From assembly GCA_001931875.2 (NCBI GenBank), contig MSJH02000140.1, positions 1 through 20,541 of the forward strand: a stretch of 20,541 nt of DNA, in the 5' to 3' direction. A program made the position numbers and the translations under genes. The notes beneath the pieces were generated by a model. The model was not told the DNA's origin, searched no databases, and saw only the letters and a program-made list of their open reading frames with translations. Below are positions 10,501-19,774 of the stretch, in pieces; the stretch's first letter is position 1, and each line of letters begins with the position of its first letter. Source of the DNA: Byssochlamys sp. IMV 00236 (Eukaryota; Ascomycota; Eurotiomycetes; Eurotiales; Thermoascaceae).

Positions 10501-11940
10501 GAAGCACTATTTGCAGAATTTGATAAGCTTTGTCAATACTACAGCGCATCCTTGTCTAAGAAAGAAAAGGGTCTTAAAGAACTTGTGGATATTGTCTTTG
10601 CCACGCCTGATGAAATGAGTAAAGACAAAGAGATCAGTGAACTTTACAAGGAAATGACAGACAATACTCGTCAGATTGACGCGCTCATCAACATCAAGAA
10701 GAAGCAAGTATTTGATGAAGGCGACTTGCATGTGATGAATGAGCTCATGGAATCATTGGAAGAAGAGATCGCCCTGTTAATTACTGCTATCAACAACGCC
10801 AATCCCAAGAACGTATCAGTAGCTGGCGAAAAGCACGCAAAATCCAACCTGCAAGGCTTACTACGCTCTCTTATTGCCTCTTACAAACATCACCAGCCAA
10901 AGATTGTACGCATATTAGAGAATGCAAAGAAGGAATCTAAAAAGCAATTTGCAGATGATAATGCTCATGTGTCCCAATGGCTAGCCGGTGGAATAGAAAG
11001 ATGGACAAATGCCAAGGCTGCAGCTGCAGTTCGTGAGCGTGAATTACAGGACTGCATTAACCAATTAAACAATGAATTCTTTAACAAACTTGCAGCTTCT
11101 CGACCTCGTCGCGTATTACCACCTGCTCCAGCCACCCCAGTACATAATAAAAGAATGTCCATGTCTGCCACAGCAAAGAGTAACCAACCTGCGCCATCTA
11201 CTCCTATACCTGCAAACAAACGAAATGATAAACACACTACAAACAATAAGACAATCTATATACCTGATCCCAAGAACCCACTTGATGTTGAATTGAGTCA
11301 TATAGTGAATGCTAGTCCACATCGTGTTACAGTAAAGATGATACCTGGCGAAGTAGGTAAATATTGGTTTGGAGACGAAAATCCTAGACTTGTGTATTGT
11401 CGCATTTTACCCAGCCAAATGGTGATGGTTCGTGTAGGCGGTGGATGGGTAGAGCTTTCAAAGTAAGTCCCCAATTGTGATCATTTCTTCATCTCACTAA
11501 CCTTTAACCTATTGCTCTCTTTTATTTCAAAGGTTTTTAAGAGGTAAGCCTTTCCTTAATTGTTATTCATCAAATGCCTAATACTAATCTGTTTGTTTAT
11601 AGACCATGGACTCACAGAAGGCGTCTATAGCAAGTTTGACTCATCTATTGAACCAAAAAGAGACCAAGCTCCATTTCAAGAGTCATACTTACAAACCGCT
11701 CGCTCCTTTTCTCCCTCTGGTAGAATTACCCTTCGCGGTGGAGGTGGAAATAACAGCAGCAGCCTAGCCTCGACAAGGTCCTCTAGCAAATCTTCTAGCA
11801 GTCGATCAAGATCACCTTTACCTGGATTTATCGATGGAGATAAATATATTAGTATGGATGAAGCAGGCAACCATGTTGTTGTGAAAATGAAAAAAGCTGA
11901 AATTGATGCAAAAATGCCATTCATTAAGAAAAAATTATAG
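4134..11940 (+). CDS. Spectraplakin-like giant cytolinker: CH-CH, helical rod, GAS2/GAR
   Basis: Exons 4134-4482, 4592-11462, 11533-11543 and 11603-11940 give 2522 residues in frame. Two calponin-homology domains open the protein (about 8-112, with RDLRDGVMLLKLL, and 122-236, with FSKSWKSGLLFCLLIHRIEP), the tandem arrangement that binds F-actin. Residues about 250-2285 are almost entirely charged heptad-like helix, consistent with spectrin-type repeats. A Pro/Ser/basic linker follows, then a GAS2-related (GAR) domain at about 2343-2412 with GEVGKYWFGDENPRLVYCRI and MVRVGGGWVELSKFL, which in animals binds microtubules. A Gly/Ser/Arg-rich basic tail ends the protein. No EF-hands, plakin domain or PH domain are visible, which separates it from alpha-actinin, beta-spectrin and animal spectraplakins. 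Role by homology: cytoplasmic actin-microtubule crosslinking. Start: the first ATG, directly ahead of CH1. The domain calls are strong; the intron 1 donor is the weak point. Confidence 0.9.
4483..4591 (+). other. Intron 1 of the spectraplakin-like gene, containing a TA repeat
   Basis: The only GT donor that gives an in-frame junction is GTGATA at 4483, paired with acceptor AAAG at 4591; both sides complete one Ser codon. This removes the end of CH1 (DILGE). An alternative junction at 4501 reads CTAAGA, one base from the consensus donor GTAAGA, and would keep those residues and also stay in frame with the same acceptor. Without splicing the frame runs into the TA repeat and stops. Confidence 0.55.
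4511..4552. repeat. (TA)21 microsatellite inside intron 1
   Basis: Forty-two uninterrupted bases of TA dinucleotide lie 28 nt downstream of the candidate donor. Perfect dinucleotide arrays of this length are usually length-polymorphic. Confidence 0.97.
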
Positions 11941-12023
11941 AATACACCACTCGCATTCATATAAAAATTATACCTCCTTCATTAATACCTCTTCCTCATA
12001 TATACATTTTGACACTATATATC

Positions 12024-12029
12024 AATAAA
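12024..12029 (+). terminator. Poly(A) signal AATAAA of the spectraplakin-like gene
   Basis: AATAAA lies 84 nt after the TAG stop, followed by an A-rich and then T-rich stretch, as expected for a fungal 3' end. Confidence 0.55.
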
Positions 12030-12186
12030 AAAAGGCATTTATGCACTTTTTGTAAAATAAGGTTTAGTTCAGTCAGTCTATGCATGATACATCTTTGCCC
12101 TTACTTCATACTTCTACCGCGCTGTTGATCATTTGTCCAACACTTTAGTACCTTGCTCCTGTTTCCTTATTAGGGCCAAATCTAAT

Positions 12187-12207
12187 CTCCGTAACTACGT
12201 CACGGAG
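12187..12207. promoter_or_regulatory. Palindrome CTCCGT-N9-ACGGAG with a TACGTCA core, upstream of the complex I gene
   Basis: Perfect 6-bp arms flank AACTACGTC. The spacer and right arm together contain TACGTCA (12196-12202), which matches the CRE/ATF-type bZIP consensus. It lies about 70 nt ahead of the NDUFS5-like ATG in an otherwise AT-rich leader, so a promoter or 5' UTR role is plausible but unproven. Confidence 0.35.
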
Positions 12208-12275
12208 TTTATATGGGCTTCTTGTCCCGGTCAAGTAAAAAATTATTTTCTTGTTGTATTAGTCTTTATTAAATC

Positions 12276-12628
12276 ATGTCTTCTGGTTTCGGTTTAGACG
12301 GTGGTAATGTTCTCATTAAATAAGCATTGTCTTTGTTCATGTACTCACCTTCTACTTTTTTAATGCAGGTCGTGGACGATGCTTCCACTTTTGGCAAGAG
12401 TTCAACAAGTGTTATGCTTCTGCTGATCTTCCTCAACAATGTCTTGCTCAACGTGATGATTATCTGGAATGTCTTCACCACACCAAAGAGTTTGCCCGTA
12501 TCACTCGTATTAAAGCTGAAGAATTAAAACAAGCTCAACTGAGACAAAAGCAAAAGAAGGATGCCGTCAATGCAGCCAATTCCAATGTACAGAAATTGAA
12601 CATCATTGAAGAAAAGGCCAGCGCATAA
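12276..12628 (+). CDS. NADH:ubiquinone oxidoreductase NDUFS5-like subunit (twin CX9C)
   Basis: Two exons (12276-12303 and 12369-12628; intron 12304-12368 with GTAATG and TGCAG) encode 95 residues starting MSSGFGLDGGRGRCFHFW. Two perfect CX9C motifs are present, CFHFWQEFNKC and CLAQRDDYLEC, followed by LHHTKEFARITRIKAEELK and a charged helical tail. This matches the small CHCH accessory subunit of the complex I membrane arm, which enters the intermembrane space through the Mia40 disulfide relay without a cleaved presequence. Length is close to the usual fungal size of about 90-100. Another CHCH assembly factor is possible, but the GRGRCF...FW opening and HHTKE after the second CX9C fit this family best. 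The splice junction falls within a Gly codon. Confidence 0.85.
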
Positions 12629-12689
12629 AAGGAAGGAAGAAAGAAAAAGATAGAGATTTCTTTTATTGTTCGACACATTTTGAAATAAA
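12629..12689. terminator. Shared convergent 3' region with poly(A) signals on both strands
   Basis: The plus-strand AATAAA of the complex I gene (12684-12689) abuts the stop codon of the minus-strand START gene (12690-12692). A minus-strand AATAAA (12662-12667) lies 34 nt after the complex I stop. The two transcripts must therefore overlap at their 3' ends. Confidence 0.6.
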
Positions 12690-15519
12690 TTAACAAGAAT
12701 TACATGAAGTAAACTTTCCCATGTAATAGCAAAGGACCATTGCAATAAATATCACAGATATTTGTTGGCTGTTAAATGATAGTTCATCACTAATCACGAT
12801 AATATTGTTATTCTGATGCTCAGAAATAAGCAAGTAACCCTTTGGCACTTTTATAGAATCATCTATAGTATATTTGGTTAGAAATGTATAAAAACATCAT
12901 TTGGAGGAGAATATTACCAGGGGCTGCCAGAGCATCTGTAGATACTTGTTCTGCTGAGGAATCAGGTGCCTTTAACTCTTCCTTTTGTTCCTCTTTCTCT
13001 TCTTTTTTATCCAACTGCTTAACAGGAGGCTGAGATAACACGTTGTTGTATCTATACATTGTACAATCAAAGGCATCATCCAATAATGGCTTCAGTATGA
13101 GCGTCACCTGTTTACTATCCATAGACTCATCAATTGTAAACACTTTGATCGTACAATGGTCCATAAGTACTTCACTACGCGTTGAGTGTTCAGGAATAAC
13201 CCGGATATCGACACCATGTGGAAACATGTCTCGGTAAAAACGAATGTCTGTGCACCAAATGCTGTCTTGTCGCTTTCTTGTTCGGTAAGCATTTGATGGT
13301 TGGTGTTTGACTGTATAGGCCACTTGATACTCTTTTGTTTCATGGTCAAATGTCTCTGCCGTGACTTTACCAGCTACTCGACGAATGTAAGGTGGACATC
13401 CATGTTGCTGTAAATAGTTCTGCAGATGATCGATAGACTGCATAGACGCATCTTTCCATGCCTCTAATACAGGCCTTGGGACAGGATATTTGAAATCCAT
13501 ATTATAAACAAATTGAGCTTGAACTGAGCTTGTCTGTCCTTGACTGTCTACCTTTGGAGTAAGCACCCAACCATAGAGATCAGTCTGTGCTCGTATACGT
13601 TCCTCGAGTGGATCAGGTGGAATCTGAGTATCAACCACGCTCATCGTTGCTGTGTAGACCGTACCGTTTGCGGGATCTGTTTCGAGGGTTGTGATTGCAG
13701 ATAAATCGGTATCTGCCAGAAGTAATTTGCTATTTCCAAGGAACCAGTGAACTAGATAGTCTTTTTGACTGAAGCGTTCAATTGTCTTGCCATCTTCAAA
13801 CAATGTGTCCCCTGTATTAAGAAATAAGAGATTTAATATGGAATAACTTCTTTTAGTGCATTATATTTACAAACTTTTCTTGATCCAAAACAATTGATAG
13901 CAGAACAAATTTGCTCAACTGTCCATTGACCATGAATTATGCCATCAACTCTTACAAAAGGCAATACTCTATCATCTTCTTCTAAAGTGCTATTAAATTT
14001 ATAGCATTTTGTATCGCCTACTTGCTTGACGAGTGTCCAGTAATCAGTAGTAGCTACTAGCTTTTTTAGTAGCTGCAGGCCTTCAACCTTTTGTATTGGA
14101 TGACGATGTAAAGGATATAGGGGTTTAGGGGTAATCTTATTTACAGCGTTTGATGTTGCTGCTGAGTCTTGCTCGTCTTCTGCAAATGTGATATGCTTTC
14201 TTTGATAAGGAGGGGTAGGTGGTTTATTTAAAAGGATAGGCTTCTGAGATAATTCGGGTGACGAACGGATGGTAGGAGAAGATGTTGAAGATAATGAGTT
14301 ATTCATATTGATTCTATTATGGTTATTATTATTAATATTGGTATGTCGAGGTGGATGATGAGGTGGTGGCGGAGGAGGACCAGATGGTGCTGTGTAATAG
14401 CTCATGACTGATGGTCTTCTACTATGCCCTGAATAAATAGCTTGCTTTGCTTGTGCTTTCATACGTTCCGTTTTCTTTTCTAGATATTCGGCCACTTTAG
14501 CAATCACAAGCGGACGTCTTGCCAACGTCTTCTTGGCGAACCCAGGCATCCATCCTTTTGTGCTTTCCTGTATGACAAAAACAACCTTTGTTGCTGGTTG
14601 TGGGCCCCCATGTAAGGGCTCCAATATCCATCCTTGAAGCTTAAAACCAAGTTAGAATTCTCTTTTTTTTTTTTCTTCTTCTTGGTATGTTCGAACCTTA
14701 ATGTTCATTCGATTTCTGCCACTGACTCTTGGTATCTTGGGAGTTTCTACGCTTGTACAGGCAAAGATGATGGCACCGTTCGATGTACATTCGATCTTCT
14801 CTACCAGTGCCAAGTCCCTTGTTCTGCGAAGAGTAAGGCGGGGTTAAACAATCAACACGTTAACTTTATAATTCATGCTTATTTTACTTGCTTGTTGCTG
14901 TTGGCTTCATGATTTCGTATGTAAGCGATGTTGTATCATTTAGGTTTTCAACAAGATTTCCATCTTCATATCTTTCAGAAAAGCAAATTAAGCTTCTTTC
15001 CTAATATAGTATTGATCTTCATCTTCCTTACTGCTCATCCCATAATTTACGCATACCGATCACGTAAAATATAGCTTGTGGCGAGAACCCCTGAAGGATG
15101 GCTTCACCTTTAAATATAGGTATCTTGTCTCCCTTGTGCATACCATTCTTCATATGAACGACTACACCACTCTTATGCTTCAGAGCTTTTTTCCATCCTT
15201 CTTCTAGAACAACATGCTTCAAGGTTGATAAAGCGTTATCTGCTTGATGTATATGATATGTAGATGAACTCAAGACGGGATCCATATAGCCCGAAGTTAA
15301 CACATCGTGTTGGACTTGTATGGATTTATGTACGTGATCATCTTCATCGTCACTAAAAATGGCATTAAAGTTGGATCGAGTTGATTTGGTATGTTTGTGA
15401 TTGTATGCTTCTTCCCACTCATCGGCGAGATCTTGCTGACTAAAAGAGCTTCCAAGTGTGTTATAAGGACTGGTAGGTTGACTATATGGGCTAGATGGTT
15501 GATTAAAAGAACGACTCAT
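12690..15519 (-). CDS. Tandem START-domain lipid-binding protein with hydrophobic C-terminus
   Basis: Exons 15519-15032, 14971-14888, 14823-14697, 14639-13871, 13811-12918 and 12862-12690 sum to exactly 845 codons (844 residues). After a disordered Ser/Pro/Gln N-terminus, START1 spans about 95-288 (QAIFYVIGMRKLWDEQYEDG, TRDLALVEKIE, LQGWILEP, RRPLVIAKVAEYLEKK). A low-complexity linker with a Pro6 run (321-326) and Asn-rich stretch leads to START2 at about 415-628 (RKVWDTLFEDGKTIERFSQK, ITTLETDPANGTVY, LYGWVLTP). A beta-rich segment (about 635-760) follows, then a Lys/Glu linker and a hydrophobic stretch ISVIFIAMVLCYYMGKF (822-838) near the end. START domains bind sterols, phospholipids or ceramides in a closed pocket. 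A C-terminal anchor would place the protein on a membrane; its short length makes that uncertain. Ligand unknown. Confidence 0.85.
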
Positions 15520-16663
15520 GGTTTGTTTAAAAGATATTATGCATTATCCTCTTTTCAACAACAAAAAGAAAAGAAAACCTTTTTCAAATGGAAAAAAATG
15601 GTGCGAACCTAGAGGGCGCACAAAATAGGCATAACAACACGCTACCATGGCAACTAATGACACAAAATTATGAAACCTTTTTTTTTCTTCTTCTGTTCTT
15701 GATTCATCATTGGATCTTATTATTTTTCATCTGTAATACATTAATGATGGCGCATACGCCTACTATAATCTTGACTGTCGCCCAGCTTACGTGCAAGCAT
15801 ATTCTCGTTTTGAAGAGATGAAAGAGCAACATTCATAAATGTCCAATGAAATGGCGTAAAACTCTATACTTTATTTACGCAAACATCTAATGCAGCCAAT
15901 AAGATATAACGTATGAACGCTACAGTCAGAAAGTCTCCCTTTTGTGAAAAGTAAACAGCATGCTTGGGTACACCAAATCGAAGTATTTATAGTCCAGAAT
16001 ATTTTGCATCTCAGTCTGATAAGATCTGCACAAAATAAGACAGCTGTGATATTGTTCAAGACGCTTCGAGATTGAACACTGCAAGCAGTTTTTTTTTTTT
16101 TTTTTTTGTGGGTAGATGTAAAATACACGGCCTCTTTTTCTTTGATGATGGTTCGATAAATACAGGAGAAAAGCTGGATTCAACCTCAGTCATAGATAAA
16201 GCATTTTATAGAAAAACCAAAGTATCTCATTGTGTATTCGTCTATCCACAAGCAAATAAATTGTATGTCTAGCGCTCGATCTCGAAGAATCTCAAAAAAG
16301 TTTAGCCTTAAAAAATTGTATTTTAATCGGAAGTTTAAATGTGTTGTTTTCAAAATTTATCACAATGCAACAATAGATTGCTTGTAAGTGCCCATGTATT
16401 GGGGGAAACACATCTATTCGGATTTATTTATAGATAAAGAGAAATTCACATGTTACACTGCAAGAGAACCAGTTACTGAATTTTGATTTGCAAGGGGAGA
16501 TGTGCAAAATGTGCTGAATCTCTAAATCAAGAGTGCATCTCTCTTGCTGAACAAAACCATTGATCTTTTCTATAATTTGATGTATCAAGATTTACATGAT
16601 TATCTTTATTATTCTTAATTACATTTTTATTTATTAAGTAAATGGTATAAAATACATACAAGA
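15520..16663. other. Intergenic: START gene upstream region and 7TM gene 3' region
   Basis: About 1.1 kb with no supported gene. It holds the upstream region of the START gene, a T19 run at 16089-16107, several shorter T-runs, and minus-strand AATAAATAAA at about 16622-16632 that serves as the 3' signal of the 7TM gene. A plus-strand frame around 16110-16271 is open but short and unrecognised. Confidence 0.5.
16089..16107. repeat. T19 homopolymer
   Basis: Nineteen uninterrupted T on the plus strand. No retroelement signature (coding relic or AATAAA just upstream on the A strand) was found beside it. Confidence 0.9.
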
Positions 16664-18192
16664 TTAATAATAAATTGGTTGTGCAGGCTGTTCACTTGAT
16701 TGGCTATTGCTATAGGAACCCTTTCGGTTCTTTTGTAGCGACTTGTGTCTAGCATTCTCTGTTACCAAATTATAATAGTTTTGCTGCTCTTCATAGTCAG
16801 CATGCGTAAATGTTGATCTTGTTTTATGAAAGCCTGTAATAGATTCATTAATGTGTATGCTTTCATATTTGTCAAGAGATGGCTGAAGGCTTTCAGAACT
16901 CTCGGAGGCAGAGGAGTAATTAAATGGTGTAACTGCTTTAGGACTAGGCGACACATAAGCTGTTTAGATAAAGAATGGGAGGTATTATCAATTATTAAAC
17001 TTACTTGACAAGCAGAATTATCACAACAAAGGCTGAAGCAATAGTACCATCAAAGGTCCAAAAAGCTGCCATGAGGAGGCTGTATGTTTTGTTTTTTAAT
17101 ATTTCTTGTCTAAATGTTCCATATAAACATTTGATCACGGCAAATACCACAAGGCAAATTATAATATTATACAAAATCATTTTCACCTAAATTCTCAAAT
17201 GATTAGATTCTATTGCTTTTGGAAGGTCAGTTTATTACCTTGAACATTGCATGTTTAACCTTTGCAATAACCGACTCATGCTGACCGGCTTGATTCTTTA
17301 AATGAAACTTGAGAATATAGAGAAGTCCAAGACCAAAATATAGTGTGGATGCGGCCAGAACAAGACAGTAAATGGTCCAAAGATAATAAAGTATTGATGT
17401 GAATATTCTGAATTTTAAAAACTCTTTTTTTTCAGCATAAATTGCGGCTGCAACCGAGCAGATATTATTGGTAACAAAAGGGAAAGATATCAAGCATGTG
17501 TAGACAATGTCCACTTTTAGTGAAGTGAAAAAATTTCCTATTTTTATGATTCTGTTACTCTATCATAAATACTATATTAGTCATATACTTCATATCAGCC
17601 ATTAGCTTAACCTACCCTTGAGACCGTGTGAGCAATGCCAAAGACGTAGCAAGCTAGTGCGCAGAGACCAACTTGCCAAGGAAGTTCATAAAAAACTAAT
17701 ATAAGATTAGTTATGGTTGGATCAGATCAAACTATTACCTACATCCTCTGAAAATAGGGTTAGGCACGACGTCTGTGATCAAAATAGCCATATTAATAAG
17801 TCGTACTGATTTGTAGAATGTTTAGTAAGAAATAGAGACAATATGTGATAACCTACATAAATTAAATAATAAACCAAAAAGTAGCATCGACTCTATTGGT
17901 CTAGGACGCATAAAATAGGTAAAAGGCACTCGATCAAATATAGGTTGCTTTTTATAAAACACTCGGTAAATAAAGATGCTAGTGCCTGTGTATGGTGGTG
18001 AGTTAAGGCTGACGCAGATCTAAATATGTGTTTACCTGGTATGAGTAGAATGGCAGACCATATCAGATTGGCGACATACATGTTTAAAACAGCCCCCTTT
18101 TCTTCGCAGTTAAAAATATTCACTCTCCAATCACAATGACAATGGTCATCATTTTCACAAAGAATCCAATACGAATCAGATGTAAAAGACAT
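16664..18192 (-). CDS. Seven-transmembrane receptor-like protein
   Basis: Exons 18192-18036, 17985-17857, 17805-17743, 17695-17612, 17537-17239, 17186-17005 and 16943-16664 sum to 398 codons (397 residues). Introns are 47-74 nt. A short N-terminus with several Cys (ILCENDDHCHCDW) precedes seven hydrophobic segments: NMYVANLIWSAILLIPG, ESMLLFGLLFNLLRLINMAI, WQVGLCALACYVFGIAHTV, VDIVYTCLISFPFVTNNICS, ILYYLWTIYCLVLAASTLYF, ILYNIIICLVVFAVIKCLYG and FDGTIASAFVVIILLV. The loop after segment 5 is basic (KFHLKNQAGQHESVIAKVKH). The about 95-residue C-tail is Ser/Gln-rich and hydrophilic, ending PAQPIYY. This is the topology of a fungal GPCR-like protein. I cannot place it in the Ste2, Ste3, Git3 or other named classes. 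The junction after HTVSR (17611/17612) is the least certain splice. Confidence 0.75.
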
Positions 18193-18287
18193 GTTATATG
18201 AGCATTATTTACAATAGAGAAAAGAAAAGAAATGAACCAGAAGAGATGAAAGAGATACAAAAAGATCTTTTGTAGCATATGACAGCC

Positions 18288-18376
18288 CTGTAATACATTG
18301 TACTTTTTAATTAAACAAACAAAAAAAGAAGAATAGACAATTTGAAGATGACTATTTAAAACACGCGGTTACTTAC
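18288..18376 (-). other. Candidate 5' UTR intron of the 7TM gene
   Basis: On the minus strand a consensus donor AAAG/GTAAGT at 18376 pairs with acceptor ATTACAG at 18288, an 89-nt intron ending about 95 nt upstream of the 7TM ATG. It has no coding test because it lies in untranslated sequence. Confidence 0.35.
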
Positions 18377-18439
18377 CTTTGATATGCTAATGGATCTGCT
18401 CTACTTTGATTTGATGGCTTGCCATTGGTGCTATAGTAC

Positions 18440-18467
18440 AAAAGGAGGGTCCTAGCCCCCCTTTTTT
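18440..18467. other. G/C hairpin followed by a T run
   Basis: AAAAGGAGGG (18440-18449) pairs with CCCCCCTTTT (18456-18465) with one mismatch across a six-base loop TCCTAG. The right arm runs into TTTTTT. No function is assigned. Confidence 0.5.
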
Positions 18468-19576
18468 CTGTATTCTTACAATTTGATCCACCTATATTTT
18501 TCCATTCTATCGGACTTGGTTAGATGCTAAAATGTTGTGTAAATTAATTACCTATATTCCTATGCTTATATTTGGGCACCCATCTTGTTCAACCTTGTTT
18601 CCATTTGAAGAAAAAGGAAATAAGAGAGAACAGACCCCCTTATTCTATATATGCAAATAGAAACACACCCTGCTACCGTTTAAACATTTTGCCTTACTTC
18701 TTTTTCTTTTACAGTGTAACATTAGTATGCTCACCCAAAATATCTTTTGACTTTAAACTCAGAAAAGATTTTTCTTATGCCTAATCTATTCCCATGGAAG
18801 CAACTTAAAGTAAACAATTTTTGGTCCAATGACATGAATAAATGTCAACATCAAATGCTTGCCTTGTTGTATTCCATGTTTAGATAAGGTTTATTTACTC
18901 ATGAGAAAATATACGTATTTGGTTTTGTGCTCAGCTGTATGCAGTCAATTTAGGTGAAAATCATAAAGTAATTTTGCTACAGAACCGAAAGCGTGGATGT
19001 GACTATAGATCTTTCCTACAGTACTCAATTCTTTATAATAACTGAGCTCAGATATGGAACGTTTTCCAGTCATATTAGGATTTTTTTTATTTTGAGAACG
19101 CCTCTTGTAGCGCACTCGGCCTCTTTGACTAGTTCAGAGTGTATACCACAAGGTAAAATTGCACAAGCTCTGAAAATCTATGTCACGAGCGACATGTTTC
19201 CATGTTGAGTTTGATATCTTCTATAGCTGGAAGGCGTTGTCTTGATTGCTGATCAACGTAAAATGAGTTTTCCTAACCCAAGTAGTCTGTACATACTCAC
19301 GAGCAGAACTCATTTCATTATTTATACCATTTTGTGTTTGGCTTGATTCATGTGGTCCATCTAATATAAATTTTCGACAAGCTCTACATAAACTAAATGC
19401 TGAGAATAACTAAAAATAATCTGTAGTTTACCTTCAAAAATAGCCCCACAGATCAGCGCGCTGTTGAATCCTTTTGAGCTAGCTTTGTTAATAACCGCCT
19501 TCATTTGGATAAAGCCTTCCCAGTAAAGCTCTTCTCTTTTACCTTCTACTTTTATTCCCACAAAGAGGAGCATGCA

Positions 19577-19640
19577 CACACCATTGTGGACTTGAGGGCT
19601 GTGGTCGGTAAATGCTGACTGTTTGCCGACCTTAGGTGTG
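19577..19640. repeat. Nested inverted repeat
   Basis: Outer arms CACACC (19577-19582) and GGTGTG (19635-19640) enclose inner arms GGTCGG (19603-19608) and CCGACC (19626-19631). The sequence could fold into an interrupted cruciform. It lies about 135 bp from the 22-bp repeat array and may belong to the same element. Confidence 0.4.
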
Positions 19641-19774
19641 GGAATAGTTTTCGCTTTTTCTATTCACATCATTGTCCGCTACAAGCGGAGTCACAGCGTG
19701 TTGCTTTGATACCCAGCGAAGGTCCAAGGCAATTGGTTTCAAATAACTGTCTTTTACAGTTGATCCAATAAATT

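Larger units (their letters stand above)
18193..19770. other. Intergenic region left of the right-edge element
   Basis: About 1.6 kb with no supported coding region; open frames are short and have no domain. It contains a likely 5' UTR intron of the 7TM gene (18288-18376), a hairpin followed by T6 (18440-18467), and a nested inverted repeat (19577-19640) nearer the transposon. Confidence 0.5.

Noticed and set aside
4134..11940. Alpha-actinin, beta-spectrin or fimbrin annotation
   Set aside because: The rod is far longer than alpha-actinin, there are only two CH domains (not four as in fimbrin), and the C-terminus is a GAR domain instead of EF-hands or a PH domain.
15588..16272. Several 60-85 residue open frames around the T19 run
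   Set aside because: They are Phe- or Lys-runs produced by homopolymers, overlap on both strands and show no domain or splice support.
18371..18378. ACTTACCT, resembling the 5' end of U1 snRNA
   Set aside because: No cap-proximal context, Sm site or U1 stem-loops follow. On the minus strand it is simply a consensus intron donor for the 7TM gene leader.
19680..19760. Possible tRNA (GGTTTCAAAT resembles a B box)
   Set aside because: No A box at the proper spacing and no cloverleaf pairing could be drawn.
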